Below, in pieces: positions 49,950 to 58,265 of a stretch of DNA of 64,000 nucleotides. How positions within the stretch are numbered: the first letter of the stretch is position 1; every line of letters begins with the position of its first letter. The stretch is taken from the NCBI RefSeq assembly GCF_014269185.2, contig NZ_JABWRZ020000001.1:2195001-2259000 (forward strand). Direction: 5' to 3'. Below the pieces are notes generated by a model. That model made no database searches, had not been told where the DNA came from, and saw only the letters and a program-made list of their open reading frames with translations. The stretch is from Pseudomonas oryzicola. Lineage in GTDB: Bacteria > Pseudomonadota > Gammaproteobacteria > Pseudomonadales > Pseudomonadaceae. A program made the translations under genes and the position numbers.

Positions 49950-50186
49950 TTATCTGATGATGCCCTTGGTTGCAGTGCTCGGCACGAAGCCTCCACTGCC
50001 TTGGTTAGGGCATTTGTCTCGCAATTGACGCATGAGCTCTGGATACTTGGCGTGCTGTTTCTTCAGCATTTCCTGGTCATTACGCTTTAGATCTGAGCAC
50101 GTTGGTTCCTTGATATCTTCCGCGCACGCAGAAATCGAGCATGTCGCAATAGCGATAGCGGTGGCACAGAGCATTTTTTTGAGCAT
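49950..50186 (-). CDS. Small exported/lipoprotein with Cys pair
   Basis: 78 residues: signal MLKKMLCATAIAIATCSISA, a possible lipobox (SISAC), then EPTCSDLKRNDQEMLKKQHA, KYPELMRQLRDKCPNQGSGG. It again shows a single Cys pair enclosing a charged helix, like the two preceding proteins. It is the fourth small envelope protein in 1.2 kb. Function unknown. Confidence 0.62.
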   Translation of the reverse strand: MLKKMLCATAIAIATCSISACAEDIKEPTCSDLKRNDQEMLKKQHAKYPELMRQLRDKCPNQGSGGFVPSTATKGIIR

Positions 50187-50225
50187 GGAATCTATCCTTG
50201 AGCGTTAACTTTCGCTACAGAGCAC

Positions 50226-50567
50226 ATGTTGCGGTGCACTCGACAGTCAATTCCTCGGCCTGAGGTTTGCGTCCTATCAAGCCCCACCTCCGTTGAACAG
50301 CACCCTGCTGGCCCAGTGGCGGCGAATCTGCAGTGGCTGCGTGACGCAGCCGAACCGCTGCTCTGGATGAGAGCAGCGGGGGCGAAATCATATCTCATGT
50401 TTTACGAGTCAAGCGCGGGCGCTGCCAGTTTCCAGAGCATCATCGTGGAAAAACCACACTCAAGAACATTGCAGGTCCCGGCCAACGCACCCAGAGAGAG
50501 GACATCATTCGTTCAATGCTATGGAGTAAGTGCCGGCGGGCTGCTCAAGCTGATCGGCAAGATGTAA
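50226..50567 (+). CDS. Uncertain ORF in the accessory stretch
   Basis: 113 codons. The second half (SYLMFYESSAGAASFQSIIV, EKPHSRTLQVPANAPRERTS, FVQCYGVSAGGLLKLIGKM) reads like a protein, the first half less so, and no ribosome site precedes the ATG. It may be the 3' end of a decayed gene. Nothing on the opposite strand is more convincing. Confidence 0.3.
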   Translation: MLRCTRQSIPRPEVCVLSSPTSVEQHPAGPVAANLQWLRDAAEPLLWMRAAGAKSYLMFYESSAGAASFQSIIVEKPHSRTLQVPANAPRERTSFVQCYGVSAGGLLKLIGKM

Positions 50568-50605
50568 GGCGGGGCGGCCCCGCGGCCTCGCCTCATGAGC
50601 AGGCG

Positions 50606-50842
50606 CTAGCCTTCAGGCGGGCTTACCCCACAGATGAATTCATCCGACCCCAAGCGGTGCGAACCGAACTCCACAACGTAGCCATGCCCACGGCGCTGTG
50701 CCTCGGCCCTGGCCGTCTTCTGGTCGGCATAAACATCGACGAAATGCCAAGGATAGCGGTCTCTCAGCACACCCCAACCGAGCACCCAGCCTTCATTGCC
50801 TGGGTCGGGTGGCAGGTTCTTCGCCAAGCTGCGGATGCTCAT
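50606..50842 (-). CDS. Small protein of accessory type, unknown
   Basis: 78 residues: MSIRSLAKNLPPDPGNEGWV, LGWGVLRDRYPWHFVDVYAD, QKTARAEAQRRGHGYVVEFG. Compact alpha/beta composition, of the size and style of phage early proteins. Function unknown. Confidence 0.5.
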   Translation of the reverse strand: MSIRSLAKNLPPDPGNEGWVLGWGVLRDRYPWHFVDVYADQKTARAEAQRRGHGYVVEFGSHRLGSDEFICGVSPPEG

Positions 50843-50893
50843 GTCTGTACCCCGATTAGCTGACCAGTCGCCTGTCTGCGAAGGCGCTCCGAC

Positions 50894-51115
50894 TCACGGC
50901 TTGGACATTACCGTGAAGGAAGCATCGCATTTTGGCTCCAGCAACACTGGCCTATCGAACAGCACACCGCCACTGGCGATGAGGCCGCTGGTCTTTTCCA
51001 GATAAGCCCATAAGCCCAGATCGTGGATGACGATTTGTGTCGCAGTGTGCGGCTGACCAAGGCTGAGCTCGTATTCGATCCGCTCAAGCACATCTTTTGC
51101 TTCTTCTTCTGTCAT
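50894..51115 (-). CDS. Small protein of accessory type, unknown
   Basis: 73 residues with AAGGGG upstream: MTEEEAKDVLERIEYELSLG, QPHTATQIVIHDLGLWAYLE, KTSGLIASGGVLFDRPVLLE. Acidic helix followed by strands. It is the last accessory-type gene before the core resumes at 51273. Function unknown. Confidence 0.5.
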   Translation of the reverse strand: MTEEEAKDVLERIEYELSLGQPHTATQIVIHDLGLWAYLEKTSGLIASGGVLFDRPVLLEPKCDASFTVMSKP

Positions 51116-51272
51116 GCTGTCCACCCCTTCAAACCCTGTTTCATCTCAGGCCCGGCAGGTTGCCAGGCAGAAATTCCTGCGCTTACCAGCAACTAGAGCC
51201 CAGGCCGCGCCGGTTGGTTCGCTTTTATCAAGGGGTAGCGTGCGCTGCAGCCACAGCCAGCGCACGTGAACA

Positions 51273-52283
51273 TCAACCTTCGAACTGAATCACCATCCTT
51301 CCTTGGATCTTGCCCTCCAGCATTTCCTCGAAGATGTGGTTGATATCTTCGATAGGGCGCAGGGTGACCTTCGGCACCACTTTCCCTTCTGCGGCAAACT
51401 GGAAGGCTTCCTGCAGGTCTTGCCGGGTGCCGACCAGCGAACCGACCACTTCGATACCGTCCAGCACCAGGCGCGGAATATTCAGGTCCATGGCTTCCGA
51501 TGGCAGTCCGACGGCCACCAGTCGTCCCCCTGCACGCAGGGCATCGACCGCCGAGTTGAAGGCAGCCTTGGCGACCGCAGTCACCACTGCCGCATGGGCG
51601 CCCCCGGTCTTCGCCTGGATGACTTTGGCGGTATCCTCGGTGCGCGGGTTGATCACCAGGTCGGCGCCCATCTCGCTGGCGAAGCGCAACTGCTCGTCAT
51701 TGACATCGATGGCGATCACTTTGGCGTTGAACACATTCCTGGCATATTGCAGCGCCAGGTTGCCAAGGCCACCGAGGCCGTAGATGGCGATCCACTGGCC
51801 GGGGCGAATGTTGGAGACCTTCACCGCCTTGTAGGTGGTCACACCGGCGCAGGTAATGCTGCTGGCAGCAGCGGAGTCGAGGCCGTCGGGCACTTTGACC
51901 GAGTAGTCGGCCTTGACGATGCAGGCTTCGGCCATGCCGCCGTCTACCGTGTAGCCGGCGTTCTTCACTTCGCGGCACAGGGTTTCGTTGCCGCTGTTGC
52001 AGTACTCGCAATGCCCGCAGCCCTGGTAGAACCAAGCCACGCTGGCCCGGTCGCCTGGCTTGAGCGAGGTAACGCCCGGCCCGACCTCCTGGACCACGCC
52101 AATACCTTCGTGGCCCAGCACCACACCGGTCTTGTCACCGAAGTCGCCATTTTTCACATGCAGGTCGGTGTGGCACACACCGCAGCATTGCATCTTCAGC
52201 AGCGCCTCGCCGTGTTCGAGTGGGCGCAGGGACTTCTCCACCACCTCTACGCGACGGCCTGGTGCAACAACAGCAGCTTTCAT
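51273..52283 (-). CDS. adhP: Zinc-dependent alcohol dehydrogenase (AdhP-like)
   Basis: A 336-residue medium-chain dehydrogenase. Catalytic zinc ligands are in [17 protein letters not shown] and [12 protein letters not shown], the structural zinc Cys cluster in [17 protein letters not shown], and the NAD motif in [15 protein letters not shown]. Closest in style to propanol-preferring AdhP/ADH-A1. It oxidises primary alcohols such as ethanol to aldehydes. Single gene, first core gene on the right of the accessory region. Confidence 0.95.
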   Translation of the reverse strand: MKAAVVAPGRRVEVVEKSLRPLEHGEALLKMQCCGVCHTDLHVKNGDFGDKTGVVLGHEGIGVVQEVGPGVTSLKPGDRASVAWFYQGCGHCEYCNSGNETLCREVKNAGYTVDGGMAEACIVKADYSVKVPDGLDSAAASSITCAGVTTYKAVKVSNIRPGQWIAIYGLGGLGNLALQYARNVFNAKVIAIDVNDEQLRFASEMGADLVINPRTEDTAKVIQAKTGGAHAAVVTAVAKAAFNSAVDALRAGGRLVAVGLPSEAMDLNIPRLVLDGIEVVGSLVGTRQDLQEAFQFAAEGKVVPKVTLRPIEDINHIFEEMLEGKIQGRMVIQFEG

Positions 52284-52399
52284 ACGAGCCTCCGTATCTG
52301 TTCCGAATGGGCTTGCTTATCGCCGGCTAAGCATAGCCCCGGGCCGGTACGGTAAAACTGCTTCAGGTCATGCTCAGAGGCGCTGCGTATGCCGCAAAA

Positions 52400-52433
52400 A
52401 GAAAAGCCCGCGGCAAGGATGCGGCGGGCTGTA
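52400..52433 (-). terminator. Terminator of the PL7 gene
   Basis: On the minus strand AGCCCGCCGCA and TGCCGCGGGCT form a stem followed by TTTTCTTTTT. It lies about 75 bases after the PL7 stop. Confidence 0.7.
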
Positions 52434-52505
52434 AGAACATTAGGGAGCAGGGTCAGTGTGCCCAGCCGGATGTCAGCATTTTGTGAAGCTCAGGTGATCG
52501 GGATG

Positions 52506-53180
52506 TCACGCATGGCTCAGGTCAAGCTGGCTGATCACGCACACCGAGCCGTCCTCGGGCGGCGTGGTATCGGTGTAGTCCACCTGGTTGTACACCCCAC
52601 CATGGAAGTTCAGTGTGCGCGTGGCCCAGGTCTCGTTGAGCTGGAGCCCCGAGGTTGTGCCGGTGCGGCCATTGCAGCTGGCGCTGACCGTGCAGGCGCC
52701 GGCCGCCGTTACCTCGATGCTGATGTCGAAGCGCGCCCCCAGCGGGACATCGGTCAGTACCGTGCTGCTGCTGGTAGTGAGCTGGTTGAATTCAGTACGG
52801 AAACCGACGGTTATTCTGGCCTTGTTCCAGAATACCTTGATAGGTGGGCTGTCATCGTCTTTGACATGCAGCTGGGCAATCACCACTTTCTGCGCAAGGT
52901 TGACCTTCTCCAGCACCATGGTCTGGTGGTTGCGGTGCCGGGCAGCGCTGTTCAGTGCCCAGTAGACGGGTTCCTTCCACTCGCAGCGGGTGCGGTGGGT
53001 GCTTTTGCTGGAGGCGCCCTTGGTCGGGGCGGTCAGGCGCACCGAGCCATCACTCAGGCGGGCAACCACGTCGGGCAGGGTGGCCAGCGCCTGGGCGCCG
53101 GTCAATTCCAGGGCGACCGGGTCGGTTTCGGATTTGGCTACAGGGGTGGTAATGATCAGGGTGTCGATGTTTACAGTCAT
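52506..53180 (-). CDS. Polysaccharide lyase family 7 (alginate-lyase-like), no export signal
   Basis: 224 residues. The three PL7 landmarks are recognisable: STHRTRCEWKEP (for RTELR), KVVIAQLHVKDDDSPPIKVF (Q-[IL]-H) and TLNFHGGVYNQ (for YFKxGxYxQ). The expected fold is a beta-jelly roll that cleaves alginate by elimination. There is no signal peptide, so the product would stay in the cytosol unless exported another way. Start at 53180. Confidence 0.8.
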   Translation of the reverse strand: MTVNIDTLIITTPVAKSETDPVALELTGAQALATLPDVVARLSDGSVRLTAPTKGASSKSTHRTRCEWKEPVYWALNSAARHRNHQTMVLEKVNLAQKVVIAQLHVKDDDSPPIKVFWNKARITVGFRTEFNQLTTSSSTVLTDVPLGARFDISIEVTAAGACTVSASCNGRTGTTSGLQLNETWATRTLNFHGGVYNQVDYTDTTPPEDGSVCVISQLDLSHA

Positions 53181-53288
53181 GGATGCTCTCCTTGAAAAAC
53201 AAAGGTCCTGCATCATTTGCGAGCCTGGCCAGCATGGGCCGGGTTCCCTGTGATTTCACTGCACTGGACGGAGGGGGAGTGGCAGCAA

Positions 53289-53313
53289 TAAAAAAGCCCG
53301 CCGGGAAAGGCGG
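53289..53313 (-). terminator. Orphan hairpin with T-tract
   Basis: GCCCGCC and GGCGGGC pair; on the minus strand TTTTTTATT follows. No minus-strand gene that needs it lies just upstream, so it may be left from a lost gene or limit transcription into the PL7 gene. Confidence 0.5.
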
Positions 53314-53439
53314 GCAAGCAACGTTTGAAGGGAGAGCCTGCAGGTTGGACTCGGCCGGTTAACCCAGCATTAAACGGTGATGCATTGACCTGTGCAGCTG
53401 ATCAGCCTATACAGGCCTGCCACGAGCCCAGGAGCCAGC

Positions 53440-53637
53440 ATGCGCGACGAAGACGACCTGCACGAACCCGAGCATGATCACCTGCTTGATCACGAATTCC
53501 TGTACGACGACAGTGAGGCAGAAGCCGATGCCCGAGGCGTCGAGGATGACATAGAGGAAGACGAACAAACGCTGGATGACCTTGATGACGAAGAGCGCGA
53601 TCACCCAGCGTGGTTCGACGACTGCGAAGAGGATTGA
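53440..53637 (+). CDS. Highly acidic small protein
   Basis: 65 residues with CAGGAG before the ATG. Nearly half are Asp or Glu (MRDEDDLHEPEHDHLLDHEF, LYDDSEAEADARGVEDDIEE, DEQTLDDLDDEERDHPAWFD). Such proteins are often disordered and may mimic DNA or bind metal. It is convergent with the DoxX gene. Function unknown. Confidence 0.65.
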   Translation: MRDEDDLHEPEHDHLLDHEFLYDDSEAEADARGVEDDIEEDEQTLDDLDDEERDHPAWFDDCEED

Positions 53638-53638
53638 T

Positions 53639-54052
53639 TCAGCGGCCGTCTACTGAAAAACGCCCGGGGCCGCTGACGGCCAGCGCCAGCAGGCCACCCA
53701 TGATGCTGAGGTTTTTCAGAAACTGGGTCAGGTTGGCACTGCGCTCCGGGTCGACCATGTTCCAGAATGGGTGGCCCAGCAGCGCGGTACCCAGCACGAA
53801 CAGGGCGAACAGGAAGGCCAGTGGCCGGGTGTAAAAACCGAGGATCAGCAGGATGCCGACAACGAACTCCATGAGCACGGCAACGGCCGCTGCCAGCATC
53901 GGGGCAGGGGCGCCCAGCGAGGTCATGTAGCCGACCGTGCCGTCGAAACCGGTCAGCTTGGCCCAGCCAGACAAGATGAACAGGATCATCAGTGTTACCC
54001 GGGCGACCAACAAGAGCAGGTCGCGTTGACCATCGAACAGTGAGTAGCGCAT
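53639..54052 (-). CDS. DoxX family membrane protein
   Basis: 137 residues with four hydrophobic segments. ARVTLMILFILSGWAKLTGF, LMEFVVGILLILGFYTRPLA and the FWNMVDPERSANLTQFLKNL end match the DoxX pattern. These are inner-membrane proteins linked to quinol oxidation or redox stress in a few bacteria; the role here is not known. Start at MRYSLFDG. Confidence 0.88.
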   Translation of the reverse strand: MRYSLFDGQRDLLLLVARVTLMILFILSGWAKLTGFDGTVGYMTSLGAPAPMLAAAVAVLMEFVVGILLILGFYTRPLAFLFALFVLGTALLGHPFWNMVDPERSANLTQFLKNLSIMGGLLALAVSGPGRFSVDGR

Positions 54053-54119
54053 GGTAGCGTTCCAGTGGACCAGTACATGCTCCACTCTAGCAGCTGCGGC
54101 GAGGCTTGCTGACGCGCAA

Positions 54120-54148
54120 CAAAAAGGCGCCTTAAAGGCGCCTTTTCA
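54120..54148 (-). terminator. Terminator of tRNA-Leu
   Basis: AAGGCGCC twice in inverted orientation around TTTA, followed on the minus strand by TTTTTG. It starts nine bases after the tRNA 3' end. Confidence 0.85.
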
Positions 54149-54156
54149 AAGGAATT

Positions 54157-54241
54157 TGGTGCGAGTGGCGGGACTCGAACCCGCAAGGCTCACGCCGACA
54201 GATTTTAAGTCTGCTGTGTATACCAATTCCACCACACTCGC
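54157..54241 (-). tRNA. tRNA-Leu(UAA)
   Basis: 85 bases with encoded CCA on the minus strand. GCGAGTG pairs with CACTCGC, the anticodon loop reads CTTAAAA (anticodon TAA), a long variable arm follows and the T loop is GTTCGAGTC. Class II leucine tRNA. Confidence 0.97.
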
Positions 54242-54442
54242 ACGCTTGAAGGGGTCGTGAGGACCGGCTCGCTTCTAAGCAGAAGGGCTTCGCATTCAAG
54301 CGCGCTTTATAACCCATCGTTATAGTTGCGTCAACCACAGCACCTATGATCAACAGAGAAGGGGTCGGTCGAAGGAGCAATTGACACCTTGCTGTCAATG
54401 CGCCACTGTCCTTCTTCTATTGGATCCAATGAGTGTGCGGCG

Positions 54443-54718
54443 ATGACTCGATCCGAAGCTTCGCAGCGTATCCTGTACCAACGGCTATTATGGCGGCTGC
54501 TGTTCGCGCAGGTGCTCGTGTTGGGCGCCTTTCTGTACGTTGCACTGATCAGCCTCGGCATTTATTTGCTGATGCTGGGGTTCGATGCCGAACACGCTCA
54601 GCCGCAGCAGCTGATGGCCTTGGCCGGTGGTGGCTTTATACTGCTGGTCAGCCTGTGGCTGCTCAAAGTGACGATGCCGTGGTGCATCGGCTCGGTATCG
54701 GTCGACTCCGAACACTGA
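54443..54718 (+). CDS. Small two-helix membrane protein
   Basis: 91 residues: MTRSEASQRILYQRLLWRLL, then two hydrophobic segments (FAQVLVLGAFLYVALISLGI and LALAGGGFILLVSLWLLKV-like). The start is uncertain, since the frame is open to 54389. It precedes the histidine kinase by ~100 bases. Function unknown. Confidence 0.6.
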   Translation: MTRSEASQRILYQRLLWRLLFAQVLVLGAFLYVALISLGIYLLMLGFDAEHAQPQQLMALAGGGFILLVSLWLLKVTMPWCIGSVSVDSEH

Positions 54719-54816
54719 GCTGCGCCAACCCCCTGAGCCCAGCCACGCGCGAGCAGGCTGGTGGTTGCGCTCGGCCGCGTGTATTTTTCCTTTCCTGCCG
54801 TACCGGTGGAGTTTGC

Positions 54817-55974
54817 ATGGTTTCAGCCGACTGTTTCGACCCCGTCATGCCAGACCACCGCTATGAGCAACTGGTCCAGTCGGTGGTGGATTACGCCATC
54901 TATATGCTCGACCCGACCGGCCATGTGGTGTCGTGGAATGCCGGTGCGCAACGCATCAAGGGTTACCGCGCCGATGAAGTGATCGGCCAGCATTTCTCGT
55001 TGTTCTTTACCCCGCAGGATTGTGCCGAGGGTCGCCCGGAGCGCCTGCTGCGTCAGGCGCTGGAACAGGGCGGGGCGCAGGACGAAGGCTGGCGGGTACG
55101 CAAGGACGGTACGCAGTTCTGGGCCTTGGCCGTGCTGCATGTGGTCCACGATGACCATGGTCAGGTCGTTGGCCTGGCCAAGGTGATCCGCGATATCACC
55201 GACCGCCGCGAGGCGGCGCTGCAACTGGATGCGGTACGCGCCCAGCTGTTCCAGGCACAGAAGCTGGAAGCGCTCGGCCAACTGACCGGTGGCCTGGCTC
55301 ATGACTTCAACAACCTGTTGACCATCATCATCAGTTCGGCGCACCTGGCATTGTCCACAAGGGACCCGGCACGCGCCCAGCGTATGTTGCAGCACATTCT
55401 CGACGCCGGGCAGCGAGGCACTGAACTGACTCAGCAGTTGCTCAGCTTTGCCCGCCACCGCACGTTCGATGTGACCCGTGTCGCCCCGGCCAGCCTTGTC
55501 GCCGCCACTCGCGGCCTTCTGGAACATGCGCTGCCGGGGTCGATAGAGCTGAAAGTGCTGCTGCAACCGGACCTCCCGCTGATCGAGGTGGATGCCGGGC
55601 AGTTGCAGATGGTGCTGCTCAACCTGCTGTTCAATGCCCGCGATGCCATTACCGGGCAGGGCCGGATCGGCCTGACGGTCGATGTGGTCGAGCTGGCTGG
55701 CGAGGTGGAAGGGCTGCACGGTGGTTTCGTGCGTTTCGAAGTGGAAGACAGCGGCGAGGGTATTGCGCCGGCGGTGCTGCCGCGGATCTTCGAGCCGTTT
55801 TTCACCACCAAACCCTTCGGTAAGGGTACCGGCCTGGGCCTCTGCCAGGTGTACGGCTTTGCCAGACAGAGCGGTGGCGCCATCTGCGTCAAAAGTGAAC
55901 CCGGCCAGGGAACTTGCATGCAGCTTTACTTGCCAATCTATCAGGACCAGACGGACAGCCAACTCGACAGGTAG
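54817..55974 (+). CDS. PAS-domain sensor histidine kinase (cytosolic)
   Basis: 385 residues with GGTGGAG before the ATG. PAS domain ~15-130 (YAIYMLDPTGHVVSWNAGAQ, RIKGYRADEVIGQHFSLFFT), HisKA with the phospho-acceptor in GQLTGGLAHDFNNLLTIII, and HATPase with N box LNLLFNARDAI, EVEDSGEGIAPAVLPRIFEP and FFTTKPFGKGTGLGLCQVYG. No membrane segment, so it senses an internal cue, perhaps through a PAS-bound cofactor. Five bases separate it from the KaiC-like gene, and a receiver gene follows that. Confidence 0.9.
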   Translation: MVSADCFDPVMPDHRYEQLVQSVVDYAIYMLDPTGHVVSWNAGAQRIKGYRADEVIGQHFSLFFTPQDCAEGRPERLLRQALEQGGAQDEGWRVRKDGTQFWALAVLHVVHDDHGQVVGLAKVIRDITDRREAALQLDAVRAQLFQAQKLEALGQLTGGLAHDFNNLLTIIISSAHLALSTRDPARAQRMLQHILDAGQRGTELTQQLLSFARHRTFDVTRVAPASLVAATRGLLEHALPGSIELKVLLQPDLPLIEVDAGQLQMVLLNLLFNARDAITGQGRIGLTVDVVELAGEVEGLHGGFVRFEVEDSGEGIAPAVLPRIFEPFFTTKPFGKGTGLGLCQVYGFARQSGGAICVKSEPGQGTCMQLYLPIYQDQTDSQLDR

Positions 55975-55979
55975 ACACC

Positions 55980-57425
55980 ATGGCTCAGGCACTCAGGCGG
56001 CTGGTGACGGGCATCGAAGGGCTCGATGCGTTGTTGAAGGGGGGCCTGGTGGCCGGTGCGTCCTACATCGTTCAGGGCCCGCCGGGGGCCGGCAAGACCA
56101 TTCTTGCCAACCAGCTGGCCTGCGGGCATGTGCGTGGCGGTGGCCGGGTACTGGTGGCGACCTTGCTCAGCGAGTCGCACGAGCGGCTGTTCCAGTACCT
56201 GGCGACCCTGGAGTTTTTCGACCCGTCGCTGGTCGGCGACCCGATCCAGTTCGTCAGTGCCTTCGACACCCTGGAGCAGGAGGGCCTGGACGCGGTGGTG
56301 CGCCTGCTGCGCCAGGAAATCGCCCGGCAACAGGCCAGCCTGTTGATCGTCGATGGCGTGCTCAATGCCCGTGTGCGCGCAGAAACCACGCTGGATACCA
56401 AGAAGTTCGTCTCCGAATTGCAGGGCCATGCAGCCTTTGCCGGCTGCACCGTGCTGCTCTTGACCAGTGCGCGCCTGGAAGAGGGTAGCCCCGAGCACAC
56501 CATGGTCGACGGCGTGATCGAGCTGGGCGAGCAACTGGTCGGCAGCCGTGCCGTGCGCCATATCCAGCTGCGCAAGACGCGGGGTAGTGCGGCGTTGTCA
56601 GGGCGCCACGAATGCCTCATCGATGAAGCCGGCCTGCACGTCTACCCGCGTCTGGAGTCGCTGTTCGGCCACCCCAGCTCTGCGGGCACTGCCACCCGGG
56701 AGCGGGTCAGCTGCGGCGTGGCAACCCTGGATGAAATGCTTGGCGGTGGCCTGGCCACGGGCTCGGTCAGCCTGCTGATCGGGCCCTCCGGTATTGGCAA
56801 GACCTCATTGGGCCTGGCCTTCCTCGGTGCCAGCAGCCCGCAGGCACCGGGGCTGCATTTCGGCTTCTACGAAACGCCGGAGCGCTTGCGCATCAAGGCC
56901 GCGTCGTTGGGGCACGATTTTGTCGCGATGGAGCAGCGCGGCAGCCTGCAGCTGTGCTGGCAGCCAACCACCGAGGGCTTGCTCGATCAGGTTGGGGCGC
57001 GGCTGCTGGAGCGTGTCGAAGCGCAAGGCAGCAAACGCGTGCTGATCGACAGCCTGGGGGCGTTCAGCCGCCTGGCCATCGACCCGGCGCGGCTCAATGC
57101 ATTTTTCCGCGCCTTGACCGGCGAGCTGCGCGCGCGCGACGTAAGCGTGATGCTGACCTGGGAGATGCGTGATATTTTCGGTGCGGAAATCAGCGCCCCG
57201 GCGCCAGACCTGTCGAGCATCGTCGACAACCTGATGCTGATGCGTTTCGTCGAACTGGACTCGCAGCTGCGGCGCATGCTGTCGATCCTCAAGGTGCGTG
57301 ACAGCCATCACGACCCTGCCTTGCACGAGCTGCAGATCGGGCCCCAAGGCATTACCTTGCGCAAGGCGTTCGAAGGCGCCTGTGGTGTGCTTTCAGGAAC
57401 GCCGGTGCCGCAGGGGAGTGGCTGA
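55980..57425 (+). CDS. Double-domain KaiC-like RecA-fold ATPase
   Basis: 481 residues with two KaiC domains. The first has Walker A QGPPGAGKTILANQLACG and Walker B SLLIVDGVLNARV; the second has IGPSGIGKTSLGLAF and KRVLIDSLGAFSRLAI. Each begins with the family's T-G-I-x-G-L-D-x-L-L-x-G-G-L pattern. KaiC-like proteins of non-cyanobacteria usually work with histidine kinases and receivers, as here, rather than in a KaiABC clock. No kaiA or kaiB is present. Confidence 0.9.
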   Translation: MAQALRRLVTGIEGLDALLKGGLVAGASYIVQGPPGAGKTILANQLACGHVRGGGRVLVATLLSESHERLFQYLATLEFFDPSLVGDPIQFVSAFDTLEQEGLDAVVRLLRQEIARQQASLLIVDGVLNARVRAETTLDTKKFVSELQGHAAFAGCTVLLLTSARLEEGSPEHTMVDGVIELGEQLVGSRAVRHIQLRKTRGSAALSGRHECLIDEAGLHVYPRLESLFGHPSSAGTATRERVSCGVATLDEMLGGGLATGSVSLLIGPSGIGKTSLGLAFLGASSPQAPGLHFGFYETPERLRIKAASLGHDFVAMEQRGSLQLCWQPTTEGLLDQVGARLLERVEAQGSKRVLIDSLGAFSRLAIDPARLNAFFRALTGELRARDVSVMLTWEMRDIFGAEISAPAPDLSSIVDNLMLMRFVELDSQLRRMLSILKVRDSHHDPALHELQIGPQGITLRKAFEGACGVLSGTPVPQGSG

Positions 57426-57437
57426 CGGGGCGGGCCA

Positions 57438-57791
57438 ATGAACACCATCCTGATCGTCGATGACGAATACGTGATTGCCGACATCCTCGGTTTTGCCCTG
57501 GAGGACGAAGGCTTTCTGGTGGAAAAGGCCAGCAATGGCTTGAAAGCCCTGGAAGCGCTGAAGGAAAAGCGCGTTCAGCTGGTCATCACCGACTACATGA
57601 TGCCGCTGCTCAATGGCGAGGAGCTGGTGCGCTCCATGCGCGAAGACCCGGCCCTGAGCGACTTGCCGGTCATCCTCATGAGTGGTGCGCAAGCCAACCA
57701 GGGCTGCCCCGACCTGTTTGCCGCAGTGTTCGACAAACCGTTCGACATGGACTGTATGATCGCCAAGGTGCGCGAGCTTCTGGACACCTGA
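57438..57791 (+). CDS. Single-domain response regulator (CheY-like)
   Basis: 117 residues. Acidic pair in ILIVDDEYVIADILGFALED, phospho-acceptor Asp in QLVITDYMMPLLNGEELVRS, Ser/Thr in VILMSGAQANQ and Lys in VFDKPFDMD. No output domain, so it must act by binding a partner, perhaps the KaiC-like protein encoded 12 bases upstream. Confidence 0.93.
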   Translation: MNTILIVDDEYVIADILGFALEDEGFLVEKASNGLKALEALKEKRVQLVITDYMMPLLNGEELVRSMREDPALSDLPVILMSGAQANQGCPDLFAAVFDKPFDMDCMIAKVRELLDT

Positions 57792-57836
57792 AGCGCGGGG
57801 CGATCAAGCGCATCCGTGCGGCTTGAGGCAGGTCCT

Positions 57837-58034
57837 TCAGTGCGAGTCGTCGTGCTTTTCCGGGGCCGGGCTGCCGGCCTGGATCCGCTTGAAGATCTCT
57901 TCACGATGAACCTGGACATCTTTCGGTGCATCGATACCGATCCTCACCTGCATCCCCTTGACGCCCAGAATGGTGACTTTGATGTCATCATTGATGACGA
58001 TGCTTTCGCCAACCTTACGGGTGAGTATCAGCAT
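57837..58034 (-). CDS. csrA: Carbon storage regulator CsrA/RsmA
   Basis: 65 residues: [55 protein letters not shown]-binding dimer that blocks ribosome sites with GGA motifs. Arg44 in VHREE and Leu4 region are intact. AAGGAGAACTAC lies before the ATG. Pseudomonads usually have several paralogues (RsmA, RsmE, RsmI); which one this is cannot be told from the sequence alone. Confidence 0.96.
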   Translation of the reverse strand: MLILTRKVGESIVINDDIKVTILGVKGMQVRIGIDAPKDVQVHREEIFKRIQAGSPAPEKHDDSH

Positions 58035-58265
58035 GTAGTTCTCCTTGGTGATATAAAAGTCCGCCGGGCTAGTTGCCACGGCGGCGGGAGCTGGTCCCTC
58101 TTCCTTCTCATTAAAGACGCTTTCGGCGGATAGTAATTCCCCGACAGATAAATTCTGTTGTGTGTCTTCAGTCGCAGGTGCCGAAGCAAACCGTCAGGGG
58201 TTGTCGGCCAAGGTGCTCGCTGGCAAGAATAGGGGGCTTGGTGCCCAATGGGAAATTTCTTCGCA

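Noticed and set aside
53407..53604. A hydrophobic minus-strand frame opposite the acidic protein gene
   Set aside because: Antisense of GAT/GAA codons always gives hydrophobic residues (Ile, Phe, Val); the plus-strand gene has the ribosome site.
55980..57425. A circadian clock locus
   Set aside because: KaiC-like alone, without KaiA and KaiB and with a kinase and receiver, does not support a cyanobacterial-type clock.
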